The position numbers were made by a program, and so were the translations under genes. From assembly GCA_030015575.1 (NCBI GenBank), contig JASDDO010000026.1:72503433-72567432 (forward strand): a stretch of DNA of 64,000 nt, given 5' to 3'. Of this stretch, positions 1 through 10,627 are shown one piece after another (position 1 is the stretch's first letter; every line of letters starts with the position of its first letter). The DNA is from Agapanthus africanus (lineage: Eukaryota > Streptophyta > Magnoliopsida > Asparagales > Amaryllidaceae). A model generated the notes under the pieces. That model made no database searches. It had not been told where the DNA came from and saw only the letters and a program-made list of their open reading frames with translations.

Positions 1-1902
1 GTCCTTTGCAAGTTTGTGGGATATCCTAAGAATTCTCAAGGATATTTTTTCTACCAAGCTGAGGAACAAAGAGTGTTTGTTGCTCAGCATGCCACCTTTT
101 TGGAAAGGGAATTTCTTGCAAAAGAAATTAATGGCAAAGAGGTAGAGCTGGAAGAGGTTCCAGCACCACAAACTGCAACTAACGATTTAGTAGAACCAGA
201 GGATTCAGTGGTGCCCGACGTACCCCAGCCTCGCCGCCGATCTAGTAGGGTTTCTCGTCCACCTGAGAGATACTATGGTTTTCTCATTGATGGTGGCAGT
301 GAGGATTGCATCATGGAGGATGATGACCCAACTAGCTTCGAGCAGGCCATCACGAGTGGGGACTCAGTGAAATGGCTGGATGCTATGCGGTCCGAGATGG
401 AATCCATGTACACCAACAAAGTATGGACTTTGGAAGTTGCTCCTGAAGGGGTAAAACCCATTGGGAGCAAGTGGATCTTCAAGAAAAAACTTGGTGTAGA
501 TGGGAAAGTGGAGAATTTCAAAGCTAGACTTGTAGCAAAGGGTTTTCGTCAAAGACCAGGTGTGGACTATGACGAGACCTTTTCTCCAGTGGCTATGCTT
601 AAATCCATCCGGATCATGCTTGCCATCGCTGCATATCATGACTACGAAATCTGGCAAATGGATGTTAAGACCGCCTTTCTAAATGGTGATTTAGAAGAGT
701 GCGTGTACATGACTCAGCCAGAGGGCTTCGTAGACAGTGGGAGCAGCGGGAAGGTGTGCAAGCTGCTTAAATCCATTTATGGATTAAAGCAAGTATCGCG
801 GAGTTGGAACATCTGCTTTGACGTCGTTATCAAAGAGTTTGATTTCGTCAAAAATCCAGATGAACCTTGTATCTACAAGAAGGTGGCAGAGAGTAAGGTT
901 GTCTTCCTCGTATTGTACGTGGACGACATACTCTTGATAGGAAATGATATTCCTATGCTGCAATCGGTCAAGCTCTTCTTATCACAAAGATTCTCAATGA
1001 AAGATCTTGGTGATGCCTCCTGCATATTGGGAATCAGGATCTATAGAGATAGATCCAAAAGGATTTTGGGATTGTCCCAATCCAGGTGCATTGATACCAT
1101 ACTAAAGAGGTTTAGTATGGAAGAATCCAAGCGTGGGAACTTGCCCACGATCTCTGGACTCACTCTCTCCAAAGAGATGTCTCCCAAGACTGATTTGGAG
1201 AGAGCTCGCATGCAAGGGATACCCTATGCTTCGGCAGTAGGCTCTATCATGTATGCGATGCTATGTACCAGACCCGATGTTGCATACTCACTAAGTGTAG
1301 TGAGTCGGTATCAAGAAGATCCTGGAGAGAGTCACTGGACAGCTGTGAAGAATATTCTCAAGTACTTGTGAAGGACTAGAGATATGTTCTTGGTGTATGG
1401 TAACGGAGAACTCCAAGTGGAGTCCTTTACCGATTCGAGCTTCCAGAGTGATAAGGACGACTCTAAGCCGCAGTCGGGATTTGTCTTTACCCTTTACGGA
1501 GGGGCGGTTAGCTGGAAGAGTTCCAAGCAGGAAACCGTGGCAGACTCGACGATGGAGGCTGAATACATCGCTGCCAACGATGCTGCCAAAGAGGCTGTCT
1601 GGATCAAGAAGTTCATTACTGAACTTGGTGTGGTTCCATCCATTGAGCATCCAATACCTTTGTATTGCGATAACAATGGAGCGGTGGCTTTGGCCAAGGA
1701 ACCCAGGTCCCATCAGCGATCCAGGCATATTCTGAGGCGGTATCACCTGATCCGGGAGATAGTTGATCGCCGGGAGATCGAGGTCAGGAGGGTTGACACG
1801 AAGAACAACACCGCGGATCCACTCACGAAGGCCATTCCCCAGATACAGTTTGAGAGACTCTTCGGGATGCTCGGTATGCGATACTACAGCAGCTGGCCCT
1901 AG
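1..1902 (+). pseudogene. pol: copia Pol C-terminal part: integrase tail, reverse transcriptase, RNase H
   Basis: The frame is already open at base 1 (VLCKFVGYPK, typical of the copia integrase tail), so the GTG at 16 is not a real start. RVT_2-type reverse transcriptase follows, with WIFKKKLG, FKARLVAKGF, MDVKTAFLNGDLEE and the active-site YVDD at 916-927. RNase H has FTDSS, STMEAEY and CDNNGA, which carry the acidic residues, and RSRHI near the end. The frame is broken once, by TGA at 1369-1371 in KYL*RTRDMF. Family members normally have Arg there, so CGA to TGA, a CpG transition, is the simplest cause. It ends at TAG 1900-1902, just before the polypurine tract. Apart from that stop it looks well preserved, so the element is fairly young. 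Confidence 0.95.
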
Positions 1903-1905
1903 TGC

Positions 1906-1916
1906 AAGTGGGAGAT
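1906..1916 (+). other. polypurine tract of the left copia element
   Basis: AAGTGGGAGAT lies between the Pol stop and the LTR start TG at 1917. The same string precedes the 3' LTR at 34739, which supports it as the plus-strand primer. Confidence 0.85.
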
Positions 1917-4122
1917 TGTTAGTTGTATGTATGCCCTAGAGGCCAGTATTGTATAGATGATGTATATTATATTGGATGCTTGGACATATATATAGAGATG
2001 ACTTTCTTGCTCGATATGATAGTATGCTATCTGGTTACTCTTTATCTTAACATGTACACTAGTCTCTTTATACTGTCTTATAGTTACATGTTGGTAAAGC
2101 CCTTAGGATATGTACTTGACTACCTGGACTGTGATGTAGATCATACTAGTGGGGACATGGTAGTCCATAAGTACATCCTTCAAGGTCCCTAGTCGTGGGT
2201 GTATCGAGACGGGGCATCGATATACCAGAGTAGACTAGCGTATACGCTTCTCGACCCATGAGATGGGCGATGGATGATCCCACATCTATTAGTGTTTGAC
2301 GTCAGAGATGGTATACGGGTGCTCAGTGGAGACTGGGTACACTGGACGGACTCGCCGAGAACTCTCAGATGGTATTATACCTCACGTCAGATGGCAGTTC
2401 TCAGGTGACACTTGTACAGGTTAGTCTGTAGATCCGAGATCGTCATAGAGTCTTGTGTGATTCCCACTGTGCTTTGATCTCCACCTTACCACGTCCATGA
2501 GGGCGTGCAAAACGGTGGTCTTTGGGTACAGTCCCGAGTCACATGGAGGCAATGAGCGATAGGAGGGGTTTCGTCTCTCCCGGTATTGGGGGTTGATGTT
2601 GCGCTGTGCTCGATTGTCCGTAACAGGGAAGTCCCTGGCCAGGGCTGATCAGAGATTTGCTGGTAAGTGTTACCAGTAGTTTCTCGACCCGTTATGAGCC
2701 TCACATCGGCACGACTTATCGGTTATTGGGGTCTGACGTATACCACCCCTAGACTTGATATGCGACATATCAGACGAATAGACCGGACTGTACGGTAAGT
2801 GTTACTGGTTGGATTCACAGGAGTGTGAGCGGGCTAGCTCGTCGATCTTCTGATCGCTCAATACCCGGATGGCCGTTACGTTTAGCAGACCGCTTGCGGC
2901 TTGTGGGTGCTTGATATGATCATCATCTGCTACCGGCGTATTGACGAGTCTTTAGAGTCCTACACAGAGGTTTCCTGGCTCAAGCGAAACGAAATAGGAG
3001 CGCATATGAGATATGTGCAGGACCGAGAATAATGCGTGTATGTGATACCGCATTTCATTCTCGCGATATATTTTTCGATTGGTTATATTCGATATGACCT
3101 AGTTATCGAATCATTGATTCGATAAATCGATACATTAGATTCTAGTCGGTTATGTGCGACATAACCGGATTATTGAATCAAATGTTGATTTAATGATTTA
3201 ATGTAAAATTATATATTTGATATATTACTTTGCATTAACTAGTAATGGTTCACTTTATATGGATTTTCTCACTTGATGTGCAAGAAGTATATGTGATATA
3301 CTTTTGTGCACATATTTATATCATGTTTGATGATACTTGATCTTTTTGTTAAGTGTAAAGAATTAAAACCATGGTTAAGTGTTGATTAGGGTTTTGCATA
3401 TTCATTTATTTATTTATTTGAAAAGGATTATGATGAGAATGGTGGCTTTTTTTGTTTTAAGTTGAAGCTTCATGAAGCTTTGACTTTTGTAACCATCCTT
3501 ATCTTCATGCTTAACCCTAACCCATCCAAGTGACCATGGTTTATTCTCTACACTTAACCTAGGTTAGAACATGATAAGTATTTGATTTTATTATTCTTTT
3601 TCACAATACTTATCATATTCTATTTGCTTCTTCATCTTCATCTTCAAGAGAAAAGCTTGATGCCATCAATGGCAACTTGAGTAAAAGTGAGTGAAATCCA
3701 ATTCTAAAGTGAACCCACCTCCTATTTCTTCACCCTCTACCTCTTGCCAAGTTGTTTTGGGTGTTTTCTTCACAAGTTTCACAACTTTGTGAAGTCGGAG
3801 CTTGAACTTGTGATGCCTCGACGTAGATCGTCTTTGACACGAAGCCGACGACCTTGCTCGCCCGTTTTTCCGATGAAGCCGACGAATGAGTCTAGGATTC
3901 GTGATGGACAGCGAGAGCACACCCACGTGGAGCTAAGGAAGTGGGGAACCGGATCTACAAAGGTTGTAGCATCTAACTTTTAGTTAAGTAGTTAACTAGA
4001 TTCTCATTTCGCCTAAACATCTAGTCAACGATCCGTGTTAGGGTTTCTCGGCACCAATAATTTTTGAAATTGGCATGGTTGATGCCTTGTGAGACTTCAT
4101 TATGATGCCTAGGAACCCTACA
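1917..4122 (+). repeat. 3' LTR of the left copia element
   Basis: Starts TGTTAGTTGTATG and ends AACCCTACA (TG...CA), 2206 bp. It is collinear with the 2.17 kb LTRs at 16166 and 34739, sharing for example the block with GGACGGACTCGCCGAGAACT and the terminal block around GATCTACAAAGGTTGTA. Apparent short frames inside it are not conserved as proteins. Confidence 0.93.
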
Positions 4123-4322
4123 GACCGAGACGTCCTTAAACTAATACTCGCCTAAAAAATGGTGACAATAGACCGAGATGTCACTAAACTAATAATGGAC
4201 CGAAAAGTCCTTAAACTAAAAATTCGCCTCAAACATGGCGATAATGGACCGAAATGTCCCTAAACTAACAACGGACCGAAACATCCCTAAATTAACAACG
4301 GACCGAGATGTCCTTAAGCTAA
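4123..4322 (+). repeat. internal repeat modules of host Tat element H (left piece)
   Basis: Tandem, degenerate modules of two kinds alternate: GGAC, six bases, GTCC, TTAAACT; and CGCC, TCAAACAT, GGCG. Examples are the GGAC stem at 4246-4259 and the CGCC stem at 4225-4240. The modules resume at 7105 after the solo LTR, with the GCTAA target duplicated. They are related to the 30-bp array of E1 (46609-47147) and to repeats at 57640-58240. No coding capacity is seen. Confidence 0.8.
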
Positions 4323-4423
4323 TTTAACAACCCTAAACTTTATGTACAATTTTTTCAAAAATACAGAAAGGGGTACTTGAGCCTGAGCACAAGTTATAAC
4401 TTTGATTTGTTTTTGAACAGCAA

Positions 4424-4507
4424 GAAAGAGTTTGTAGCTCATTGGTAAGATCTTGCACTGCTGGACTAAAGCACCAGAGTTCAAATCCCATCAGCCACAC
4501 TTTTTTT
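4424..4507 (+). other. tRNA-like Pol III cassette in the solo LTR (copy 1)
   Basis: TAGCTCATTGG (4435-4445) resembles an A box and AGTTCAAATCC (4478-4488) resembles a B box at tRNA-like spacing. A run of seven T follows at 4501-4507. The T arm and acceptor stem do not pair, so this is not a working tRNA gene. The same arrangement is kept at 50181-50268 in the second solo LTR. It lies upstream of the LTR TATA-like box. Confidence 0.5.
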
Positions 4508-4871
4508 AATTAAATTATTTTAATCTTTTAGAAGCCCAAGTGTCTACACATTCACTACACGTAATAGGGTAAGTCACAGCTTAAATAAACATGTCCATGA
4601 GGCTAGACCAAGCGTCAGGGACACGTGGCATCAAGATAAGCCCCGACTTGCCCGACTCGGGCCGGCGAACTCGTTGACTCGGCCGGCGCCGCCGGTCTGA
4701 CTCGGCCAAAACCCTAATTTTCTTTACCTCTTGCGACTCTTGAACTCCCCCCATAACCCCTATATTATTTGTTTTTACTGCATAATTACAGAGCACAATA
4801 AAACTCACATTTAATCCATTTTAATACAAATTTTAATACACACTTCACTACCCTAAAACCCTAATTTTTCC

Positions 4872-4879
4872 TATAAATA
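4872..4879 (+). promoter_or_regulatory. TATA-like box of solo LTR copy 1
   Basis: TATAAATA followed by CCACCCTC. The second copy has TATAAATACCACC at the equivalent place near 50630. It splits the LTR into about 0.55 kb of U3 and about 2.2 kb of R-U5. Confidence 0.6.
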
Positions 4880-5082
4880 CCACCCTCAAAATCACCCTTC
4901 CTCACTCACAAATCGCTGCCAAAACTCTCAAGAAAATTCTCAAGTCTTTTGTGCGCAAGTGGAGTTAGCAAAGGGCGAAGCTCCGACGAACTTCCGGCGA
5001 CAACTCAAGAAGTTTCCGACGATGAAACGACGCACTGGTAACTCCCACCTCTTCCTATTTCTCTCCTCTATCCAATCATCCA

Positions 5083-6702
5083 GTAAGTCCCTACTTCTCC
5101 TTCTTTTCTCTATTCTAAAAACATTCAAAATTAAAACCCGACGGAAGCGGAGTCAGTCCAACTTCCGATTCAGTTTTCTTTAAAAACTATAATTTTCCTT
5201 AACGAAATAAAACCATACTCTTATATGTTGACTAATAAACATTAAAAAATTTAATAAAACAAGTTTCACATCAAACTAATCATTTTTGTAACTTTTATTA
5301 TACTTTTTCAGAAAAATACCATATAATTTAGTTTCGACATAAACCATCATAATTCCTTATTATACCTATAGATAGTTCACGAGGTAATGACCTACCTTCT
5401 CACAACACACATATCTAATATAGCACGATGGAATTTTGGAACATAGATTCGGAAAATACGACTTTACATATAACTACCTTCAACTATTAAAACCTTTTTC
5501 TACAAGAAGTGAATTTTAACAAATTTTTGCAATTGCGTCTCTACAACCCATTTTGGGGAACCCGTTGGTATGGTGCGGATTATCGCACATTTTCGGGCCT
5601 AATAGAGTGAGATGCAGATCTCCGCAAGGAGCATACGATCTCGAAAGATTTGAAATACAATTTTCTTTAGAAAATATGATTTCTATTATAAATAAAACTT
5701 ATATTTTTTATAAATAAATATATATGTAATTAATATCAAAATATTTATTTTTAATATTTATAATATTCCACATTTCCAAAATTCAAGAAAAATATCTCAT
5801 TTTACAAATAAATACCATATATTATGAAATTAGGTTTTATTTACTAGAAATGTCACATTGATAAAATATACATCCATGAAAACTCTATAGACGATAATAA
5901 AATACTTGAGGTGTATTTTGAAAATTATACAAAATTATTTTTACATAAAACTCCCTCAAGTTATACTAAATTACAATAAGGACCCTAGTAAACATTGGTT
6001 TAAGCGGGACCAGTCTCTTGAGCCACAAGGAGCCGGAGATATAGGTGCTTGCCTATTTAAGGTAGACAACTTAACAAACAGTGTTGTCAACATGGTAATT
6101 GTCTTTGAAAAAGACACAAATCCTGCCGTCCATGTGCAGCGGTTACCGATAGCACCAAAACATAATTCAGGATTCAATTTCTTTTCTAATTGTCTGACTC
6201 AGACTGAGTCTCAATATAATCAATCTGACTTGAATATGATTCAAGTATATAACACAATTCAATATGAATCTATATATTCAATCTGTTCAATCTATATTGA
6301 CCGAACCGAACCATGGATATACCTCCATCTACATGATTCTCCAGTTACATCCATTTACTGATATCATGGTTTCGGCAAGTCATCCATCTACACAATTCAA
6401 TTTACAAGACAATACAATACAAACAAGACATCGCGGGGTTTATAAGGGGTAGACTGGTACGAAACATGTTAAAGGTGGCACGAGGTGGTCATTTAAGACG
6501 TAATTACATCCATGCCTTTGTTCTGTAGTATTATCGACAGAGCCTTGTACTCCTGATACCTTAGTCTCCAGGAAAAGTGAAACTCCTCTCGTATACACTG
6601 GCATCTTCTATACCAAGGTACAAACAACTACGTTAACATAACAAACAACACTATAATAGTTATACTCTCTCTCTGTCTATTCTACTTCTCCTTCCTCTTT
6701 AG
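5083..6702 (+). other. possible leader intron in solo LTR copy 1
   Basis: A consensus-like donor GTAAGT at 5083 and a pyrimidine-rich acceptor ending TTTAG at 6702 bracket 1620 bp of AT-rich sequence downstream of the TATA-like box. The second copy keeps both signals (GTAAGT at 50823, acceptor TTTATAG ending 52481). The putative downstream exon begins GA(C/T)TTACCGAGCGATTTGTTCG in both copies. No transcript evidence is available here. Confidence 0.4.
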
Positions 6703-6754
6703 GACTTACCGAGCGATTTGTTCGTTGACGACATTCTTTTTCTTCTTCTTTGGA

Positions 6755-6838
6755 ATGTCGTCAGGTGTTTCAGACTCACTGGAGATCGAGCCCACCAGCG
6801 AGGATTTGGACCAGCTAGCTTTCGACCCAGAGCTTTAG
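6755..6838 (+). CDS. small conserved frame in solo LTR (27 codons, copy 1)
   Basis: ATG to TAG encodes a 27-residue acidic peptide starting MSSGVSDSLEIEPT and ending LAFDPEL. The second solo LTR copy (52534-52617) has the same length, start and stop. Between copies I count seven base differences: six in third codon positions and one in a first position. Five changed codons are synonymous and one changes Ser to Gly. The frame lies downstream of the possible leader acceptor, where an upstream or leader ORF could sit. I do not recognise the peptide. Coding status is inferred only from the substitution pattern of two copies. Confidence 0.4.
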   Translation: MSSGVSDSLEIEPTSEDLDQLAFDPEL

Positions 6839-7104
6839 ATTCCTTGTACACATTTACATTTTGTATTTTCCATTTCTGTTATGCTACTGTTTAGACATTG
6901 CTTTCCATTCCATGTATTTAATTTTTAGATGTATTGTAAAAAGAATTTTAATAAATAAAGTTGCCGTTCAATTATATCTATTGTTACTGTCTCTTGTGCA
7001 TTTTACTTATATTGCTTGGATACGCTTAGCGTGTTTACTTTAGGGTAAATATGTAGCGGCCTCGTTTCGTCCTCTTCCCGTATACTGGGAACCGGGGCAT
7101 GACA

Positions 7105-7577
7105 GCTAACATTCGTCCCCAAGATGGGAATGCTGAACCGAAAAGTTCTTAAACTAAAACTTCGCCTCAAACGTGGCGATGATGGACCGAGAAGTCCCTA
7201 AACTAAAAAGCCGCCTCAAGCATGGCGATAATGGACCAAAAAGTCCTTAAACTAAATATTTGCCTCAAATATAACGATAATGGACTGGAACGTCCCTAAA
7301 CTAGCGCATCGCCCCAAATACGGAAATACATTCTCTTGAGATCTATATTGAAATCGAAGTTCTAGCGACAAAGGTTGCAACTCAAGGCCCACTAGCTGCA
7401 CAGCTACTCCAGCAATGAAGCCACCCCCAAGTCCCACCGGAAAACAAATGGGTCATCTGTGACGAAACATTCTCGAGAGCTTCACCGCTTAAAAAAACGG
7501 TATGTCCGCAAGCGAAATAGGCACGGATGAAAACCCGAAAAGGTACCGTGAGTAAAAACAGCAGGACTACCGGTGAG
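7105..7577 (+). repeat. host Tat element H, internal 3' region up to the E0 insertion
   Basis: It continues the GGAC...GTCC and CGCC...GGCG modules (7105-7330), then unique sequence with no frame I recognise, then from about 7490 the block with GGTATGTCC, AAAACCCGAAAAGG and AGTAAAAACAGCAGGACTACCGG. Its counterparts are at 53821-54000 and, reversed, at 10870-11030 and 45450-45660. H is therefore a plus-strand Tat element. E0 entered at GTGAG (7573-7577). Confidence 0.75.
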
Positions 7578-9142
7578 TGCAGGGTGTTTTTCGTCATCCC
7601 ATTGAGATGGGAATACGCATCGCTTGTCAGGCGTACTACAGATTCCCCCTGCCTAGGGTAGGTGGGAGTTTATTGATTGTGGGGGTCTGAATCTCCGGCA
7701 GCCGCGGACTAAACTGCCGTTAATTACCCATCGCCTTTGGAGCGAAGGAACCTTCAATTGACGGGTCAAACTGGTCATGCGAACTTAATGTGCAGTGTGC
7801 GTGTGTTGTGCATTGAGGGTTTTGGATATATCGAGGTCCCCGCAGAGTTTACGGGGCCCCCACAAAGTTTATGGGGGTCCCGCTATCCAGATAGCGGGAT
7901 GGGGGTCAAGGGGGCTAGCAGCCCCCTTGCAGGGTGCGGGGCAGCGTCCCGTTAGAAATTTTTTTCTAACGAGAGTATATTTTGAGTGTGGGATAGTGTG
8001 GGAAAAAGTAGGATGATGAGCGTCTTAAATACGCTAGGGAGCTGGGCGCTAGCACCTCACGTGCCCGGCACGCGGGCGCTGGGCCTTTGTGCGCTAGCAC
8101 CTCACGTGCCCGGCACGCGGGCGCTGGGCCCTTGTGTGCTAGCGCTTACGTACCCGGCACGCAGGCATTGGCCTCTTGTGCGCTAGCTCCTTACGTGCCC
8201 GGCACGCGGACGCTGGGTGTTAGCTGCCAGGCGCCGGCGCCTCACACGCTCGGCACACGGGCGCTGGGCGCCTGCTGAAAGAAGGGAGGGCTTAACCCCG
8301 GAATTAGGAGTTAAACTCCCAAAAATGGATTATTTTAGTAGTTTAGGAGTTTAACTCCCAGGAAAGACTTTTGTTTATGGAGTTAAACTCCTAAAAAGGA
8401 CTTTATTAATGGAGTTAAACTCCAACAGATGTTAAATGGAGTTAAACTCGCAGAGATCTTTGGAAATGATCAAAGGGGACCCCTTTCTTCTCCCCTTTGG
8501 CCCTGGATCTTCTTTTAGGTCTTGGATCTTCCCAAGGTGGGATTTTTGGAGATGGGTCTCCTTCTTCTTGCTCTTCTGTTGGCCGGATCTTAGAGAAAAG
8601 GGGGTGTGATTTAAAAATCTTCCCTTTTTGAGATCTGATGGAAGATCTGAGTTCCCCTTCAAAAGTTTGATGGTGAAAAACTGTTTATTTTTGGAAAAGG
8701 AAGAGTGAAACTCTTGATTTAATTCAAAAAGGGGAAGAAGGTTTAGAACCTTAAGGAAGGAGAAGGAGGCACATAACCCTAATTTTTGAGAGAGAGAAAA
8801 AAGTTATCATTGATTTTTTTCATCATGTTGCCTTTATAGGCTACACATTTTACATATAGCCCCTTGGGCTTTACCAAATGGCACTTGTGCCACCCCATGC
8901 CTTATGTGCTTATTTCTTTTTTGCACATAAGTCATGGGGTTTATAAAACTTTGGCTTTCTGCCCACTTTATATATATTTATTTCTAAAAATTACATTTAG
9001 ATTAATTTATTGCCTCCTTTTTGGCATGGAGCCGGCCCCTTCCATACTTGGTCATGACTTGGGCTTAGGCTCGGACCCACTTGACCTGGGGTTGACCTTG
9101 GTTTTGACTTGGTCAACTATTGTGTAATTTTTGACCCTAACA
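7578..9142 (-). repeat. 3' LTR of E0
   Basis: 1565 bp; on the plus strand it reads TGCAGGGTGTTTTTCG ... CCCTAACA, so on the minus strand it starts TGTTAGGG and ends CCTGCA. In transcript sense it has about 700 bp of unique sequence, five 13-bp dyads of GGAGTTAAACTCC type (8305-8450), a degenerate CACGTG-containing array of about 44-bp units (8041-8280), a TATTTAAG-like box near 8024-8033, then GC-rich hairpins. Its length matches the 5' LTR once the solo LTR in the latter is removed (about 1.54 kb). Confidence 0.9.
7879..7929 (-). other. paired GC-rich hairpins in R/U5 of the E0 LTR
   Basis: CCCGCTATC, CA, GATAGCGGG (7879-7898) is followed by CAAGGGGGCT, AGC, AGCCCCCTTG (7907-7929), both perfect. 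Solo LTR 11202-12875 has the second intact and the first nearly so (around 12546-12600); the E0 5' LTR has decayed versions (around 49775-49830). Confidence 0.75.
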
Positions 9143-9157
9143 AAGTGGCCCCCATCA
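9143..9157 (-). other. polypurine tract of E0
   Basis: On the minus strand a G-rich run (TTGATGGGGGCCACTT) directly precedes the LTR start. E1 has the same arrangement at 43228-43241. Confidence 0.8.
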
Positions 9158-9243
9158 ATAAATGCACACCACATATGTGGGTTATGTGCATGAAATTGAT
9201 GGATTTTCTTTCGTGTGGAGGTTGACTTGATTTGGTTCCCATT

Positions 9244-9870
9244 TTGACGACGTGGAGGTCGATGCCGCCCTTTTTGCGACGTGGACGGTTGGTACTGCCA
9301 TTTTTGCGATGTGGAAGGTCGGTTCTGCCATTTTAGAGACGTGGACGGTCGGTGCTGCCGTTTTTGTGACGTGGACGGTCGGTTATTCCATTTTAGCGAC
9401 GTTGACGGTCGGTTCTGGCCTTTTTGCGACTTGGACGGTTGGTGCCTCCATTTGTACGTCGTGGATGGTCGGTTCTTCCAATTTTGCAACGTGGATGGTC
9501 GGTTCTGCCCTTTTTATGACTTGGACGGTCGGTTCTGCCATTTTTGCGATGTGGACGGTCGGTTCTGCCCTTTTTGCGACTTGGACGGTCGGTGCCGCCA
9601 CTTTTGCGACATGGACGGTCGGTTCTGCTCTTTTTGCGACTTGGACGGTCGATGCTACCATTTTTACGACGTGGATGGTCGGTTCTGCCATTTTTGCGAC
9701 GTGGACGGTCGGTTCTGCCCTTTTTGCGACGTGGACGGTCGGTTCTGTCCTTTTTGCGACTTGGACGGTCGGTTCTGCCATTTTTGCGACGTGAACGGTC
9801 GGTTCCGCCCTTTATGCGACTTGGACGGTCAGTACTGCCATTTTTGCGACATGGACGGTCGGTGACTTGC
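9244..9870 (-). repeat. 30-bp tandem array in the E0 3' region
   Basis: About 20 copies of a 30-bp unit containing GCGACGTGGACGGTCGG, followed by a variable TT(C/G)TGCC(A/C) segment. Because 30 is a multiple of three, long frames run through it on both strands; they are repeat artefacts. The core GACxTGGACGGTCG is shared with the 75/116-bp array at the same place in E1 (43340-44738). Confidence 0.95.
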
Positions 9871-10130
9871 TCCACTTCTTACGGTGTTGGGATTTGATTT
9901 GACTTGCTCCGCTTTCTGCGGTGTCGGGGTTGAAGTTGACTTGCTCCGCTTCTTGCGGTGTCGGGGTTGATTTGTTTGATTTGATTTGTTTTGCAAGTTC
10001 TCTACATATCCAGCGGGACTTTCGAGCTTATAAGTGCTGCCGGGTAGGACTTTGATTTGATCTGTTTGATTTCTACCTTATTTGGCGGGATTTTTGAATT
10101 TGAGAGGAACTTGGAATTTGGATTTTATTT
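9871..10130 (-). repeat. short GACTTGCTCCGCTT repeats and spacer
   Basis: Three copies of GACTTGCTCC(G/A)CTT plus a TGCGGTGTCGGGGTTG-like tail lie between the two arrays, then unique sequence. E1 carries the same repeats at about 44745-44860. Nothing coding is seen. Confidence 0.7.
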
Positions 10131-10620
10131 GGCATCAGTATTGCTGCACTGAAATAATGCCAGGAGCAACTCATCATTTGCCCTGGGAGGACTTGGGATT
10201 TAGTTTTTTGGGTCGGCATCAGTATTGCTGCACTGAAATAATGCCAGGAGCAACTCATCATTTGCCCTGGGAGGACTTGGGATTTAGTTTTTTGGGTCGG
10301 CATCAGTATTGCTGCACTGGAATAATGCCAGGAGCAACTCATCATTTGCCCCGGGAGGACTTGGGATTTGGTTTTTGGGTCGGCATCAGCACTGCTAACA
10401 CTGAAGCATATTGCCCGGAGCGGCTCATCATTTGCCCTTGGGAAGACTTGGGATTTAGGTTTTGGGTCGGTATCAGCACCGCTAACACTGAAGCAATGCC
10501 ATGAGCGACTCATTATTTGCCGTTAGGAAAACTTGGGATTTAGGTTTTGGGTCGGCATCAGCACCGTTAACACTGACGCAATGCCAGGAGTGACTCATCA
10601 TTTGCCGTTGCCCGTTGGGA
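10131..10620 (-). repeat. 84-bp tandem array in the E0 3' region
   Basis: Six copies starting GGCATCAG at 10131, 10215, 10299, 10382, 10469 (GGTATCAG) and 10554, spaced 83-87 bp. Each has a GGCAT...ATGCC inverted pair and the string CAACTCATCATTTGCC or a variant. Related copies occur in E1 (44875-45200, 45770-46000) and in H (54490-54760, opposite strand). Confidence 0.93.
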
Positions 10621-10627
10621 AGCGATG

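Larger units (their letters stand above)
1..4122 (+). mobile_element. Ty1/copia retrotransposon (Angela/Tork-like), 3' part
   Basis: This is the right end of a plus-strand copia element whose left part lies outside the window. It holds the end of Pol, a polypurine tract and a complete 3' LTR. The LTR start (TGTTAG followed by TATGCCCTAGAGGCC) resembles the start of Angela-type LTRs, a family-level inference from memory. The element entered the Tat-type host repeats that resume at 4123; the expected duplicated target is GACCG (4123-4127), but the other copy is off the window. The same LTR family occurs at 16166-18338, 34739-36907 and, more diverged, 59427-61511. Confidence 0.93.
4323..7104 (+). 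mobile_element. solo LTR, 2.8 kb gypsy-type (copy 1)
   Basis: A 2782-bp unit starting TTTAACAACCC (the first G of TG is mutated) and ending GGGGCATGACA, flanked by the 5-bp duplication GCTAA (4318-4322 and 7105-7109). It aligns end to end with the unit at 50093-52878, which begins TGTAACAACCC. No internal region, primer site or polypurine tract adjoins it, so it is a solo LTR left by LTR-LTR recombination. The TGTAAC...CATGACA ends resemble Tekay/Del-type chromovirus LTRs; that assignment is inference. Confidence 0.92.

Noticed and set aside
4424..4507. Functional tRNA gene
   Set aside because: The T arm and acceptor stem do not pair and the 5' part is diverged; kept only as a tRNA-like remnant.
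4959..5183. 74-codon frame with a counterpart at 50666-50896
   Set aside because: The match follows DNA similarity of the two LTR copies, starts differ, and the frame runs through the GTAAGT donor. Not enough to call a gene.
9252..9875. Overlapping 100-190 codon frames on both strands
   Set aside because: The 30-bp period is a multiple of three, so open frames persist by repetition. Products are repeat strings with no start context or conservation.
9244..10620. CRISPR-like look of regular short repeats
   Set aside because: Units are contiguous or near-identical throughout, with no unique spacers and no cas genes, inside a plant retrotransposon.
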